The notes: generated by a model from the sequence alone, not told the origin. DNA of 64,000 nucleotides from an uncultured Acidobacteriota bacterium (GCA_902825875.1 CADECP010000028.1:36353-100352), one strand, 5' to 3'; positions 54,001-62,049 are shown, counted from the first letter of the stretch. A program made the numbers and translations.

Positions 54001-54582
54001 GACAGCCGCGTTCGCATCGTCACCAGCATGCGAATTTACTGGGATCAGATTCTGGTGGACGCTTCCGAAGGCAACACAGCGATGAAAATCACCAAGCTCG
54101 ATCCGGTTGCGGCCAATTTGCGCTGGCGAGGGTTTCCGCGCGAATACTCACCCGATGGGCGCAAGCCGCTGATTTACGATTACCGAACGATTGAACCGTT
54201 TGCTCCTTGGAAAGCACATCTTGGCAATTACACACGCTTTGGCGATGTGCGCGAACTGCTGACGGCGGCGGATGATATGTATGTCGTCACGCGCAACGGC
54301 GACGAAATTCAATTGGATTTCGAGGCTCGCCGGTTGCCAGCTTTGCCGAGCGGTTGGAAACGAACCTATCTGGTTTTTGCCGACGGCTTTGGCAAAGACA
54401 TGGATGTGAACTCTGCGCGGCCTGAAACTGTTGGCGAACTCCCTTTTCACAAAATGAAGAGTTATCCCTATTCGCCCGGCGATGCTTACCCGAACGACAA
54501 ACGCCATCAGGATTATCTTGAACGTTACAACACGCGGACGGTTGGCAATCAAACTCAAGCGGCCTGGCGCGGGGTTCGGTGA
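51070..54582 (+). CDS. TPR / FG-GAP (VCBS) / ASPIC-UnbV repeat protein
   Basis: A 1170-residue exported protein. A signal segment (MQYKTTSFVLVPASIILVFA, 1-30) is followed by TPR units (about 40-185: RLNNLGVALMEQYKHEDAVK, LHAQYVLGAAYKNDRLYDES). FG-GAP/VCBS repeats come next (about 290-620: VLGDFDGDNKLDALVSG, VFGDFDNDGKTDLAIFG, VDADHDADLDLFVGN), with Asp-rich calcium-type loops. An ASPIC/UnbV domain follows (about 655-740: GNRSALGAKVELRSG-like, FGLGDRTAVDALTMFWPAG). A 420-residue C-terminal part (YAWNGSEYGFVTDFLGGSAI onward) has no function known to me. Residues 608-617 (TPDSRLPTPL) come from a heptanucleotide array. The start at 51070 is chosen because earlier codons overlap the caspase-like gene. 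It is abundant in Acidobacteriota and Planctomycetes. Confidence 0.88.
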   Translation: MQYKTTSFVLVPASIILVFAGMFCSAINPNASQLAAAQKREELYRLNNLGVALMEQYKHEDAVKQFKLALGQDANFAIARVNLAMAQYFLNDVKSAVTEAQSALKLAPTSLHAQYVLGAAYKNDRLYDESLAAFNKVLAVDPKDPYTNIQIGQIYSSKQQYVQAAEAFRRAMDAEPYNATAVYSLAQAMIRAGNQAEGQKLLAQFQKLKASGYSTTLGNTYGEKGKYAEAVVSTGAEAELVSKQGLAVKFVDAAAGLNLKTSGKPLSAALGRKLTKAEFTEDTKRELVAAFSSNIVLGDFDGDNKLDALVSGVDGGKPFIKLFKNEGGKFADATDKSKLTTNGLVSGVVFGDFDNDGKTDLAIFGYQTLAIWKNNGDGSFSDVTEKSGLPKTTGWAMAAAWVDADHDADLDLFVGNFADLSQFPAKDSATFPDDFAGEENRLFQNNGNGSFTDITAKTGLAGGKTKTTAVVPTDYNNQRDIDFFVVNYGSPAQLFSNQRDGSFKEIAASVGINFSGKALGVGAGDLNKDNFVDFYLPDADGNSALFLSDGKGAFARKGEGATERRGEFAAQIADFDNDGLLDVVTQTAAGVSLQRGLGDKLADAVVISTPDSRLPTPLSRSFALGDITNDGGVDLLSFVGDGSIVTLKSEGFGKNFARIQLAGKTSNRSALGAKVELRSGSLRQKLEVYSASPAVASAGVTFGLGDRTAVDALTMFWPAGIMQSELAIKPGDNSVDELDRKGTSCPLLYAWNGSEYGFVTDFLGGSAIGYLLAPGVYNYPDTDEYIRVTAEQLKEKDGLLSLRMNNQLEEVIFFDEAKLLAVDHPADVEIYPNERLMPERPYPAFKLFSAKSPRPPVAATDDKGKDILPLIKDIDRRSPEAFEKLRFKGYAREHAIELDLGDTAKAKQVLLLMTAWIDYADSTSNLSAAQAGEKLVPPYLQVKNAAGQWQTVIPQMGFPAGLPKTMTVDLTGKFLCADSRVRIVTSMRIYWDQILVDASEGNTAMKITKLDPVAANLRWRGFPREYSPDGRKPLIYDYRTIEPFAPWKAHLGNYTRFGDVRELLTAADDMYVVTRNGDEIQLDFEARRLPALPSGWKRTYLVFADGFGKDMDVNSARPETVGELPFHKMKSYPYSPGDAYPNDKRHQDYLERYNTRTVGNQTQAAWRGVR
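52893..52919. repeat. Heptanucleotide array (GACTCCC)x4 within the FG-GAP gene
   Basis: Three exact units and a fourth with one change (GACTCCT) read TPDSRLPTPL in the coding frame. It resembles the reverse of the array in argS (TCCCAAC versus TCCCGAC) and recalls the heptanucleotide STRR repeats of cyanobacteria. It lies in a loop between FG-GAP units. Confidence 0.85.
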
Positions 54583-54774
54583 GTTGAAAGTCAAAAGTAG
54601 AAAGTTGAAAGACCTTGCCTGAAATCGAAAACCAAAGATCAAAAGTCAAAAGGATGGGAGTTCGTTTTCTGAAAAAAGAGAAGTGCCGACCTTTTGCCTT
54701 TTGCCTTTTGCCTTTTGCCTTTTGCCTTTTCGGATTTCTGACTTTCAACTTTCAACTTTCAACTTTCAACTTTC
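54581..54774. repeat. Heptanucleotide arrays encoding the PA14 protein signal peptide
   Basis: (CTTTTGC)x5 plus a partial unit at 54691-54730, and (ACTTTCA)x4 plus a partial unit at 54741-54774. Upstream, GAGTTGAAAGTCAAAAGTAG (54581 onward) is the inverted form of the same words, so the leader could fold back on the arrays. The arrays fall in codons 13-41 of the downstream gene. Confidence 0.88.
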
Positions 54775-56849
54775 CCTACCGTCCGGCGGAAGCCCAGACG
54801 TTTTCCGCTCAAACCTGCTTTCCTTCACGGCCAATCGCCGTTGACCGCTGGCGAGCCGAATACTTCAACAACACAGACCTCGGCGGAGCGCCCACGATGG
54901 TGCGCGACGATACCCAATCCAACAGCCGCTTTCTGGATTTCGACTGGCAACTTGCGTCGCCGAACAAAGAGTGCGGTATCAATCCCGACAACTTTTCCGT
55001 GCGTTGGACTCGTGCGGTTGCGTTCAGCGCCGCTTCGTATCGGTTCACCATCAAAGCCGACGATGGAGTTCGGTTGTTCATTGACGGCCAGGAGCAATTG
55101 AACCGTTGGAACGATCAACCGCTCAGCACCCATACGGTTGATGTTCAGTTGTCGGCGGGCAATCACAAAATCGTGGTGGAGTATTACGAACGTTGGGGCA
55201 GCGCGGCGTTCAGTTTGAACTGGCAATCGCATCCATGTTTTGCCGCTGTGTCGGCGGATCATTGGCGAGGTGAATACTTCACGAATGAGGCGTTGGCCGG
55301 TCAGCCGCAAATGGTGCGCGACGACGGCAATGCGAATTTGTTTTTCGATTGGCGCGGGCAAAGTCCTGAAGCGGCGTGCGGCGTTTTGCCGGAAAGCTTT
55401 TCAGTTCGCTGGTCGCGGCGAGTTCCGTTTGGCGCGGGAGCTTATCGTTTTGAAATCGCTTCCGGCACAGGCGCAAAAGTTTTTGTTGATAGCCGATTGC
55501 TGTTCGACAAATGGAACGGCGACGCCAATGGAAGTTTCGATTTGCAGCTTGGCGCGGGCAATCATCAATTGGTGTTTGAGATTCGCGGCGGAGCGAGTGT
55601 GCCGGTCGGTTTGCGCTGGAAACCTCTGCCGTGCGTAACCGAAATCGCCGAAGACCATTGGCGCGGCGAGTATTTCAACAGCGACAACCTCAGCGGCGAA
55701 CCGGTGATGGTGCGCGATGACGGCGACCGGCAGTTGGAATTCAACTGGTTGGACGGCAGTCCGGCGGAAAACTGCGGCGTGCGGCGCGACGGTTTTTCGG
55801 TTCGCTGGACTCGCACGGCTGCCTTTCGCGCGGGGCGTTATCGGTTTGTAGTCGGCGGAAACGACGGCGTCAGGTTTTATGTGGACGGCCAGTTGAAACT
55901 GGACGAATGGCGAGAACAATCCGCCAGCTTCATTGCCGAAATCGAACTAACCGCTGGCCGGCACGAATTGAAACTGGAATACGTGGATTTCGGCGGCAGA
56001 GCTTCGGTCAAACTCAGTTGGCAAGTTCCGCCGTGCATAACGCCTGTGACGGCAGGGCATTGGCGCGGCGAGTATTTCAACAATGCCGACCTGTCTGGAA
56101 AACCTCTGGTCGTGCGCGACGAAGGCGACGGCGCATTGAGTTTCGATTGGGGACTTGGTAGTCCTGAAAGTTTGTGCGGCATAAGCGAGGATAACTTTTC
56201 CGCTCGTTGGACGCGCACGCTGGCTTTTGGCGCTGGAGTTTTTCAATTCACGGTGACAGCCGATGACGGATTTCGCGTGTTCATTGATGGTCAATTGCGG
56301 CTTGATCGTTGGCGCGAACAGGTGACGACGGAAAGCTTCGACGTGTGGCTGACGGCGGGCAATCACCGCATCACGATTGAATACTTTGAACGCTGGGGCA
56401 GTGCGGCGATGAAATTCAGTTGGCAACGGCATCCATGTTTTGCCGACGTTCCGCAAGACCACTGGCGCGGCGAGTATTTCAACAACACGGAGTTCAGCGT
56501 TCAGCCCGCAATGATTCGAGACGACGGCGACAGCGCGCTGAACTTTGACTGGAACTTCACGAATCCCGGCGACAATTGCGGAGTTGTCGCTGACGAATTT
56601 TCAGTTCGCTGGACGCGCCGAGTGATTTTGCCTGCTGGAGTCTACCGCTTCTCGCTGACGGCGGATGACGGCGCGCGACTGTTTATTGACGGCAAACTCG
56701 TGCTGGATGAATGGCGCGACCAACCACCGACCAGCTTCGTCGCCGAAGTGTTTCTGACCGAAGGCAGCCATCGCCTCAAACTGGAATTTTACGACCGCGC
56801 AGGCGGCGCAACAGCCAAACTGAATTGGGTGAAAATTCCTCGCCGATAA
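54654..56849 (+). CDS. Exported protein with five PA14 domains
   Basis: A 731-residue protein (ATG 54654; a TTG 13 codons earlier is less likely). The signal peptide is built from two heptanucleotide arrays (hydrophobic FAFCLLPFAFCLF and FNFQLSTFNF, cut near AEAQ). Five PA14-type units of about 130-135 residues follow, each starting WRGEYFNNxxLxGxPxMVRD and containing FSVRWTR, YRFxxxADDGVRLFIDG and HxxxxEYYERWGSAA. PA14 domains bind carbohydrates or act in adhesion; the ADDGVR-type DD site could bind calcium and sugar. Unit 2 is the most diverged (ASGTGAKVFVDS), lacking the DD pair. No anchor is seen at the C-terminus. It lies 71 bases after the FG-GAP gene. Confidence 0.88.
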   Translation: MGVRFLKKEKCRPFAFCLLPFAFCLFGFLTFNFQLSTFNFPYRPAEAQTFSAQTCFPSRPIAVDRWRAEYFNNTDLGGAPTMVRDDTQSNSRFLDFDWQLASPNKECGINPDNFSVRWTRAVAFSAASYRFTIKADDGVRLFIDGQEQLNRWNDQPLSTHTVDVQLSAGNHKIVVEYYERWGSAAFSLNWQSHPCFAAVSADHWRGEYFTNEALAGQPQMVRDDGNANLFFDWRGQSPEAACGVLPESFSVRWSRRVPFGAGAYRFEIASGTGAKVFVDSRLLFDKWNGDANGSFDLQLGAGNHQLVFEIRGGASVPVGLRWKPLPCVTEIAEDHWRGEYFNSDNLSGEPVMVRDDGDRQLEFNWLDGSPAENCGVRRDGFSVRWTRTAAFRAGRYRFVVGGNDGVRFYVDGQLKLDEWREQSASFIAEIELTAGRHELKLEYVDFGGRASVKLSWQVPPCITPVTAGHWRGEYFNNADLSGKPLVVRDEGDGALSFDWGLGSPESLCGISEDNFSARWTRTLAFGAGVFQFTVTADDGFRVFIDGQLRLDRWREQVTTESFDVWLTAGNHRITIEYFERWGSAAMKFSWQRHPCFADVPQDHWRGEYFNNTEFSVQPAMIRDDGDSALNFDWNFTNPGDNCGVVADEFSVRWTRRVILPAGVYRFSLTADDGARLFIDGKLVLDEWRDQPPTSFVAEVFLTEGSHRLKLEFYDRAGGATAKLNWVKIPRR

Positions 56850-57085
56850 CTGGAGCGCGGACGTTCCGTCCGCACTGGTTCGCGGACATCCTGTCCGCCC
56901 GTCAAAAGAGAAAAACTTTCTGATGGAATTAAAGGTAACGCTTGCGTGTGGCTGGCGGACGGAACGTCCGCGAACCAGGCGGATTGCAAATCCGCGCTCC
57001 GGCTGGCGGATTGCAAATCCGCGCTCCGGCTGGCGGATTACAAATCCGCGCTCCGGCTGGCGGATTACAAATCCGCGCTCCAGCG
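56850..57085. repeat. Array of seven small hairpins (GCGGA-N-TCCGC) incl. four 27-base tandem units
   Basis: Seven 17-base hairpins, each a 7-base stem and 3-base loop, lie at 56857, 56882, 56955, 56979, 57006, 57033 and 57060. Stems vary in a paired way: GCGGATT/AATCCGC, GCGGACG/CGTCCGC, GCGGACA/TGTCCGC. The last four form a 27-base tandem array (56978-57085) with linker CGCTCCGGCTG; the first two are in inverted orientation to the rest. The block fills the gap between the PA14 gene and the lactate permease and covers the whole stretch without a gene. Confidence 0.88.
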
Positions 57086-57139
57086 GGATACAATCCGCTC
57101 ACCTGATTTTCAAATCCCGAACAAGGAGCCTTGTCCCAA

Positions 57140-58804
57140 GTGAATCCCTGGACGCAGGTTTACGATCCGTTTAATTCGTGGCCGCTTTCGACGGCGGTGT
57201 CTGCCTTGCCCGTGCTGACGTTGTTTTTCGTGCTGGTGGTATTGAAAGCGCGCGTGTGGGTTTCGGCTCTGGCCGGAATGTTGATGGCCGTCGCGTTGGC
57301 GTTGCTGGCGTTCAAAATGCCCGCCGTGTTGGTTGTGGCTTCGGTCGGACATGGTGTCATCTTCGGAATGATTCGCATTGCGTGGGTGATTGTGGCTTCG
57401 ATCTTTCTGTACAACATCGCGGTTGAAACCGGCCAGTTCGACGTGATGAAACAATCCATTGCCGGGTTGTCGTCGGACAAACGGTTGCAACTGGTCTTGA
57501 TCGCTTTCTGCTTCGGAGCTTTTCTTGAAGGCACTGGCGGAGGCGGCGCTCCCGTAGCCATCGCCGGATCGTTTTTGATCGGTTTGGGCTTTCCTCCGTT
57601 TCAAGCGGCGACGTTGTGTTTGATCGCCAACACTGCTCCGGTGGCTTGGGGTGGTGTGGGCAATCCGATTCGCGTGCTGGCCGAAGTCACAGGGCTGCCG
57701 GCAATGGATTTCAGCGCTATGGCCGGGCGCATTTTGCCGCCGATGTCGTTGATTCTGCCGCTGTGGTTGGTGCGGAGCATGGTCGGGTGGAAAGAAACCT
57801 TTGAGGTTTGGCCCGCGCTGTTGGTCAGCGGACTCTCGTTCGCCGGAATGCAGTTTTACTGGTCGAATTATCAGGAAGCCGGATTGGTGGATGTTGTTTC
57901 GGCTGTGTTTTCATTGCTGGTGATGGTGGCGTTTTTGAAATTCTGGCGACCGGCAAGAGAGTTGAGACTGGGAGACGGAGAGACAGAGGGACGGAGTGAT
58001 TCGCCCTCTTTCCCTCAATCCCGCCGTCCCGCTGCCCAACATCATTCAGCGTTTGTGGTTTTGAAAGCATGGTCGCCGTTCATCCTTTCTTCGGTGCTGA
58101 TCTTTTTCGCCAGCTATCCGAAGATCAACAAGTTTTTCGTGTTCAGTTGGCTGAAAATTCCCATGCCTGCCTTGCACAACGCGGTGTTGAAAGTTCCGCC
58201 GGTTGCGCCGGTTCCAACGCCCGAAGCGGCCATGGTTGATTTGAACTTCCTGGCCATGCCTGGAACGGCGGTGTTTGTCGGCGCAATTGTGTCGGCGATG
58301 TTTCTGGGTTTGTCGCTGACGCGCGCGTTGCGAATTTTTGGCCGGACGTTGGTGGAAATGATTCCTTCGCTGCTGGCCATCAGCTTTATGGTCGCGCTGG
58401 CTTATGTCACGCGGTATGGCGGGATGGACACCGTGCTTGGGTTGAGCCTGACCGGAACCGGTTGGTGGTTTCCGTTCTTCGGCACAATGCTGGGCTGGCT
58501 GGGTGTGGCTTTGACCGGAACCGACGCCGGATCGAACGCTTTGTTCGGCAACCTGCAAAAAGTCACAGCCGAACAATTGAATCTGAGTCCGGTGTTGATG
58601 GGCGCGGCCAATTCCGCCGGAGGCGTGATGGGCAAAATGATTGACGCGCAATCCATCGTCGTGTCCAGTTCGGCGACTCAACAACACGGCAACGAAGCCG
58701 CCATTTTCAAAGCAGTCTTTTGGCACAGCTTGGTGTTGGCGGCGCTGGTTGGCGTGATCGTGATGGTTTACGCCTACCTGATGCCGTGGGTAATTCCGCG
58801 TTGA
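57140..58804 (+). CDS. lldP: L-lactate permease (LctP/LldP family)
   Basis: A proton-coupled lactate/glycolate importer of about 554 residues and 12 or more membrane helices. Family signatures: NPWTQVYDPFNSWPLSTAVS at the start, RIAWVIVASIFLYNIAVETG with QFDVMKQS, FCFGAFLEGTGGGGAPVAIA, LCLIANTAPVAWGGVGNPI, and the late LTGTDAGSNALFGNLQKVTA and SVVSSSATQQ-like loop. The GTG at 57140 is chosen as start because AAGGAG lies 11 bases upstream and homologues begin MNPW; a TTG at 57131 is too close to that site. The cytoplasmic loop at about 276-300 (LGDGETEGRSDSPSFPQSRR) is encoded by a purine/pyrimidine-rich segment that looks inserted. No lactate dehydrogenase is adjacent. Confidence 0.93.
   Translation: MNPWTQVYDPFNSWPLSTAVSALPVLTLFFVLVVLKARVWVSALAGMLMAVALALLAFKMPAVLVVASVGHGVIFGMIRIAWVIVASIFLYNIAVETGQFDVMKQSIAGLSSDKRLQLVLIAFCFGAFLEGTGGGGAPVAIAGSFLIGLGFPPFQAATLCLIANTAPVAWGGVGNPIRVLAEVTGLPAMDFSAMAGRILPPMSLILPLWLVRSMVGWKETFEVWPALLVSGLSFAGMQFYWSNYQEAGLVDVVSAVFSLLVMVAFLKFWRPARELRLGDGETEGRSDSPSFPQSRRPAAQHHSAFVVLKAWSPFILSSVLIFFASYPKINKFFVFSWLKIPMPALHNAVLKVPPVAPVPTPEAAMVDLNFLAMPGTAVFVGAIVSAMFLGLSLTRALRIFGRTLVEMIPSLLAISFMVALAYVTRYGGMDTVLGLSLTGTGWWFPFFGTMLGWLGVALTGTDAGSNALFGNLQKVTAEQLNLSPVLMGAANSAGGVMGKMIDAQSIVVSSSATQQHGNEAAIFKAVFWHSLVLAALVGVIVMVYAYLMPWVIPR
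57963..58040. repeat. Low-complexity GA-rich/CT-rich insertion within lldP
   Basis: GACTGGGAGACGGAGAGACA then GAGGGACGG is followed by a CT-rich stretch CCCTCTTTCCCTCAATCCCG and CCGTCCCGCTGCCC. GGGACGG and CCGTCCC form a stem. It is read in frame as a hydrophilic loop between membrane helices. It resembles the heptanucleotide-like dispersed repeats elsewhere in the window but is less regular. Confidence 0.45.
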
Positions 58805-58872
58805 GGTCGGCATCGCCAACTTCGAGTGGAGTGTGTTTTCTCAACTTGTATTTTCAATCGAAGGAGTTTTCT

Positions 58873-59208
58873 ATGTCCAAAAAAGTTCAATTGTTGACGG
58901 CAGCCGCCGTGCTGGTTGTGTCGCTGGTGGTTACGTGGCGTGTGACTGGCCAAAGCTCCAATGGCGAAAAGGATTCGGCTAAACCGGTTGTGACTCAATG
59001 GGAGTACATGGTTGTTGCCGGTGGACACGCCAACCTGAGCGGCGTTGGTGATTTGGGGCAGAGAAAAGCAGACGATTCTTTTCGGGAAAATTCAGTGTTG
59101 CAGCGCAATCTGGACAAACTGGGGCTAAAGGGCTGGGAATTGGTGGCTGTTCAGAGCACACCGGCGGGAACCGCTTATTACCTGAAACGTCCGAAGGAGA
59201 ACCGCTAA
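58873..59208 (+). CDS. Exported DUF4177-like small protein
   Basis: A 111-residue protein. The start at 58873 (MSKKVQLLTAAAVLVV) has AAGGAG 7 bases upstream; longer frames overlap the permease gene. An N-terminal signal or anchor (5-22) is followed by the DUF4177-like fold WEYMVVAGG...LQRNLDKLGLKGWELVAVQS...YYLKRP. This small domain occurs alone or at the end of membrane proteins in many phyla; its function is unknown. The next gene starts 4 bases later, so it probably shares a transcript with the flippase-like gene. Confidence 0.72.
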   Translation: MSKKVQLLTAAAVLVVSLVVTWRVTGQSSNGEKDSAKPVVTQWEYMVVAGGHANLSGVGDLGQRKADDSFRENSVLQRNLDKLGLKGWELVAVQSTPAGTAYYLKRPKENR

Positions 59209-59212
59209 TACG

Positions 59213-60226
59213 TTGAAACGTCATTCGCACATTGTGGCGGGGATTTCGCTGCTGGCCGGATTGGTGTTGTTTGTGTACATCGTTCGGCAAATCGGCTGGC
59301 AGGAAATCGCCGCGCGCGTCGGATCGTTGGGTGCTGGGTTTTTGCTTTTGCTGGCGGTGTCGGCGTTGCGACCGCTCGGTCGAGCCTGGGCGTGGTTTCG
59401 CTGTTTTGAACCATCAATGCGCGTGACAGAGCTTGGCGGATTTTGGCCTGTGTTGCGCGCGCGTTTGGCAGCCGACGCGATGGGCGTGGTGACTTCCGCC
59501 GGGCCATTTGTCGCCGAATCTTCGCGGGTGTTTTTTTTCGGCGGACGAGTCCCGGTCAAACAAGCTTCGGCAGCGGCGGCGGTGGAATTGTTGAGTTACA
59601 CGTCATCGTGCGGATTGTTGTTGCTCGGCGGCATGCTGGCGTTGCTGTTCGGCGTCGAACTTGGCGGGCAATTCCAAACCATCCTGATTGTGGCGATTGC
59701 GCTGAACATTGTGCTGCTGGTTTTGATGGCGGTTGTTTTCAGTTTGAAGTTCGTCGTGGTCGAACGCTTTTGCGAAGCGGTCAAACGGCTGATCCCAGTC
59801 GCCCGTTTTCATCGCCTGTTGGACAAAGAGCTTCATCAATTGCTGGAACTGGAAGAATACGTCTTCGATTTTTTTCGCAAACATCCCAAAGACTTTTTAT
59901 GGGTCATGGCGGGCGAAGCCATGTTTCATCTCGCCGGAGTTGCCGAAGTGTTTTTGACCTTAAAACTGACCGGCGCGGATGCAAGCTGGCTGGCGGCTTT
60001 TGTGTTGGAAGCTTTGAACCGGCTGATAAATTTGCTGTTCGCGTTTGTTCCGGCCAAAGTCGGCATTGACGAAGCAGGCAGTGCCTGGCTGGCGGCGGCG
60101 TTGGGATTGAGCACGGCGGCTGGCGTAACGTTGGCCATTTATCGAAAGCTGCGACTGCTGTGCTGGACGGGCGTTGGCTTGGCTTGTCTGGCGACGCTGA
60201 CCAAAAACGATTCAACCAAACCATGA
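59213..60226 (+). CDS. Flippase-like (LPG synthase TM/YbhN, UPF0104-type) membrane protein
   Basis: A 337-residue protein with 7-8 membrane helices, beginning with a TTG codon that has AAGGAG 12 bases upstream. The pattern SLLAGLVLFVYIVRQIGWQE at the N-terminus, RLAADAMGVVTSAGPFVAES, FVPAKVGIDEAGSAWLAAAL (the conserved P-x-x-G-x-x-E-like element) and LAIYRKLRLLCWTGVGL fit the lysylphosphatidylglycerol synthase TM-region/YbhN family. Members are thought to move or modify lipids or lipid-linked sugars. The stop overlaps the next start by 4 bases (ATGA), so it is coupled to the polytopic protein downstream. Confidence 0.82.
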   Translation: MKRHSHIVAGISLLAGLVLFVYIVRQIGWQEIAARVGSLGAGFLLLLAVSALRPLGRAWAWFRCFEPSMRVTELGGFWPVLRARLAADAMGVVTSAGPFVAESSRVFFFGGRVPVKQASAAAAVELLSYTSSCGLLLLGGMLALLFGVELGGQFQTILIVAIALNIVLLVLMAVVFSLKFVVVERFCEAVKRLIPVARFHRLLDKELHQLLELEEYVFDFFRKHPKDFLWVMAGEAMFHLAGVAEVFLTLKLTGADASWLAAFVLEALNRLINLLFAFVPAKVGIDEAGSAWLAAALGLSTAAGVTLAIYRKLRLLCWTGVGLACLATLTKNDSTKP

Positions 60227-61794
60227 ACGATCAACAGAATTCCAACTACAAACCGCTGGTTTCCCAATTGCTCAATCTGCTGAGCATCGTGTCTGTGGCC
60301 GCCGGCATGATTTATTGCAACGGAGGCATCGGCATCGGTTCGTCCAATCACGTCGGCTTGTTGCCGGTTGTCCGGCGAATCCTCGATCCGAATTACCTGC
60401 CAGGCGATTTCAACATCGCACTGAGGTTTTATCATCATCGCGCGTTTGCTTACCTGGTTGCTGGAGGTTCGTCGCTGCTCGGCGAAGATCGCGCGCTGGC
60501 CGTGTTGGGTGTGCTGGCGATGTTGGCCATCAGCGCAGCGTTGTTTGGGTTGTGCAGCCAGCTTGGTTTGTCACGTTGGAGTTTTTTGGTAGTCGGAGCT
60601 TTTGCTGCCACGCGGTTTTTGTGGACGGGAAAAGGTTTGGAGGCAAACGAATTTCTGGGCGACCCGGAAGTCATGCCGCCGCATCTGGCACACACGCTGG
60701 TGTTGTTGGTGCTGACAGCATTGATCAAGGAAAAATTCAGGCTGGCGATTTTCCTGACCGGCGTGACGATTCTGCTGCATCTGCAAATCGGCGTGACGCT
60801 GGCGCTGATGACGTCGTATTTTTACATCACCCGATTGGGGAAATTTGGCTGGAAGGAAACGGCGTTGTTGCTGATGTTGGCGATCATTCCGGCTTCGCCA
60901 GCGTTGTGGCATGTCGCGCAGATGCTGCAACAAGGATTGGCCAGTTCTTCCATCTCGTCGGCGTATTACATTGATTTTCGCCACCCACATCACTTCGAAC
61001 TGAGTTCAACCGCTGCTGCGTTCTGGGTAACAGGGCATTTGCTGATGATCGGACTGGTTTATGTGGTCTTTTTCTTTCGCCCAGGTGATTCTGAAACTCG
61101 CAAGGCAATTGGCAAACTGTTCATTTGCGGTTGGTCGCTGGCGGATCTGTGCCTGATTCACTTTGCCGATTATTACCTCATCAAAAACGACAAACTTGCC
61201 CAGATTCAGTTTTTGCGGCTGACGCCGTTGGTGACGATTCTGGGGGCGATTTGTCTGGTGCTGCTTGTGAACCGATGGCTGACGAATCAGAAGCTGGCGG
61301 TTGCAGTCAGTGTGGCGCTGATTATTGCCGCAGCAATTTGGGGATGGCATTCGCCGCGCCAAATCGAAGTGCCGTATCACTTCGGTGTCAAACGATTTGC
61401 CGACGAACCGTCGAATTGGGTAAACGCCGCGTTGTGGGTTAAAGCCAACGGCCCGCGCGACACTGTGTACTTGGTTCCGCCGGGCAGAAACGGTTTTTCC
61501 GTTTTGTCGGAACGTTCCATCGTGGCGGAATTCAAATTGAATCCGGACGGCTCAATGTTTCTGGCCGAATGGTTTGAGCGGTTGCGCGACCTTTCCGGCG
61601 GCGAACTGCCAAACGGCAGAGGCTTTGAAAATCGCCGTCCGCTTGACAAGGCTTTTGCCAAACTGACGAATGAGCAATTGCTGGCACTCAGTCAAAAATA
61701 CAACGCGCGTTATGCCGTGTTGCACAAAGATTCCAAGGCTCAGTTCGAGGTCGTTTATCAAAACAAAGATTACCGAGTCGTAAGGCTGCAATAA
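60223..61794 (+). CDS. Polytopic membrane protein of unknown function
   Basis: A 523-residue protein with about 10 membrane helices and a soluble C-terminal domain (about 400-523: PRQIEVPYHFGVKRFADEPS, TVYLVPPGRNGFSVLSERSI, PLDKAFAKLTNEQLLALSQK, YAVLHKDS). The layout resembles GT-C-type or DUF6798-type membrane proteins, in which the C-terminal domain faces the periplasm; I cannot place it with confidence. The start at 60223 (MNDQQNSNYK) overlaps the preceding stop, a coupling that suggests both act in the same envelope pathway, perhaps on a lipid-linked glycan. Confidence 0.7.
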   Translation: MNDQQNSNYKPLVSQLLNLLSIVSVAAGMIYCNGGIGIGSSNHVGLLPVVRRILDPNYLPGDFNIALRFYHHRAFAYLVAGGSSLLGEDRALAVLGVLAMLAISAALFGLCSQLGLSRWSFLVVGAFAATRFLWTGKGLEANEFLGDPEVMPPHLAHTLVLLVLTALIKEKFRLAIFLTGVTILLHLQIGVTLALMTSYFYITRLGKFGWKETALLLMLAIIPASPALWHVAQMLQQGLASSSISSAYYIDFRHPHHFELSSTAAAFWVTGHLLMIGLVYVVFFFRPGDSETRKAIGKLFICGWSLADLCLIHFADYYLIKNDKLAQIQFLRLTPLVTILGAICLVLLVNRWLTNQKLAVAVSVALIIAAAIWGWHSPRQIEVPYHFGVKRFADEPSNWVNAALWVKANGPRDTVYLVPPGRNGFSVLSERSIVAEFKLNPDGSMFLAEWFERLRDLSGGELPNGRGFENRRPLDKAFAKLTNEQLLALSQKYNARYAVLHKDSKAQFEVVYQNKDYRVVRLQ

Positions 61795-62049
61795 AAAGGC
61801 ATTACCTTTCGACGGTTTTCTGTTTGGCTTCAGCCCACGCGAAATCGTTGTGAGAAAATAGAACGTTTATGCCGAAAATGACCGCGCTGATTGGTTAAAT
61901 CTGTGAAAACTCTTTCCTGTTTTTTTTTTCGTGCTACTCTCCGCCCGCCTTATCAATCCTGGCTGACGCCAACTCAAGCTTTGAATCTCTTTACAACCTT
62001 TCTGATTGTCCAGCGCGGGGACTAATCTGCCAACAGTAAGAGGAGTTGT
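61795..62049. other. Gap with no recognised feature
   Basis: A 255-base gap before the sigma factor gene. Apart from a T10 run near 61920 and a C-rich patch I see no gene, repeat or clear promoter. Confidence 0.5.

Noticed and set aside
56978..57085. CRISPR array
   Set aside because: The 27-base units are contiguous repeats with no unique spacers, and each unit contains its own hairpin; no cas genes are in the window.
58720..58872. Upstream extension of the DUF4177-like gene
   Set aside because: It lies within lldP in another frame, while AAGGAG and a signal peptide mark the start at 58873.
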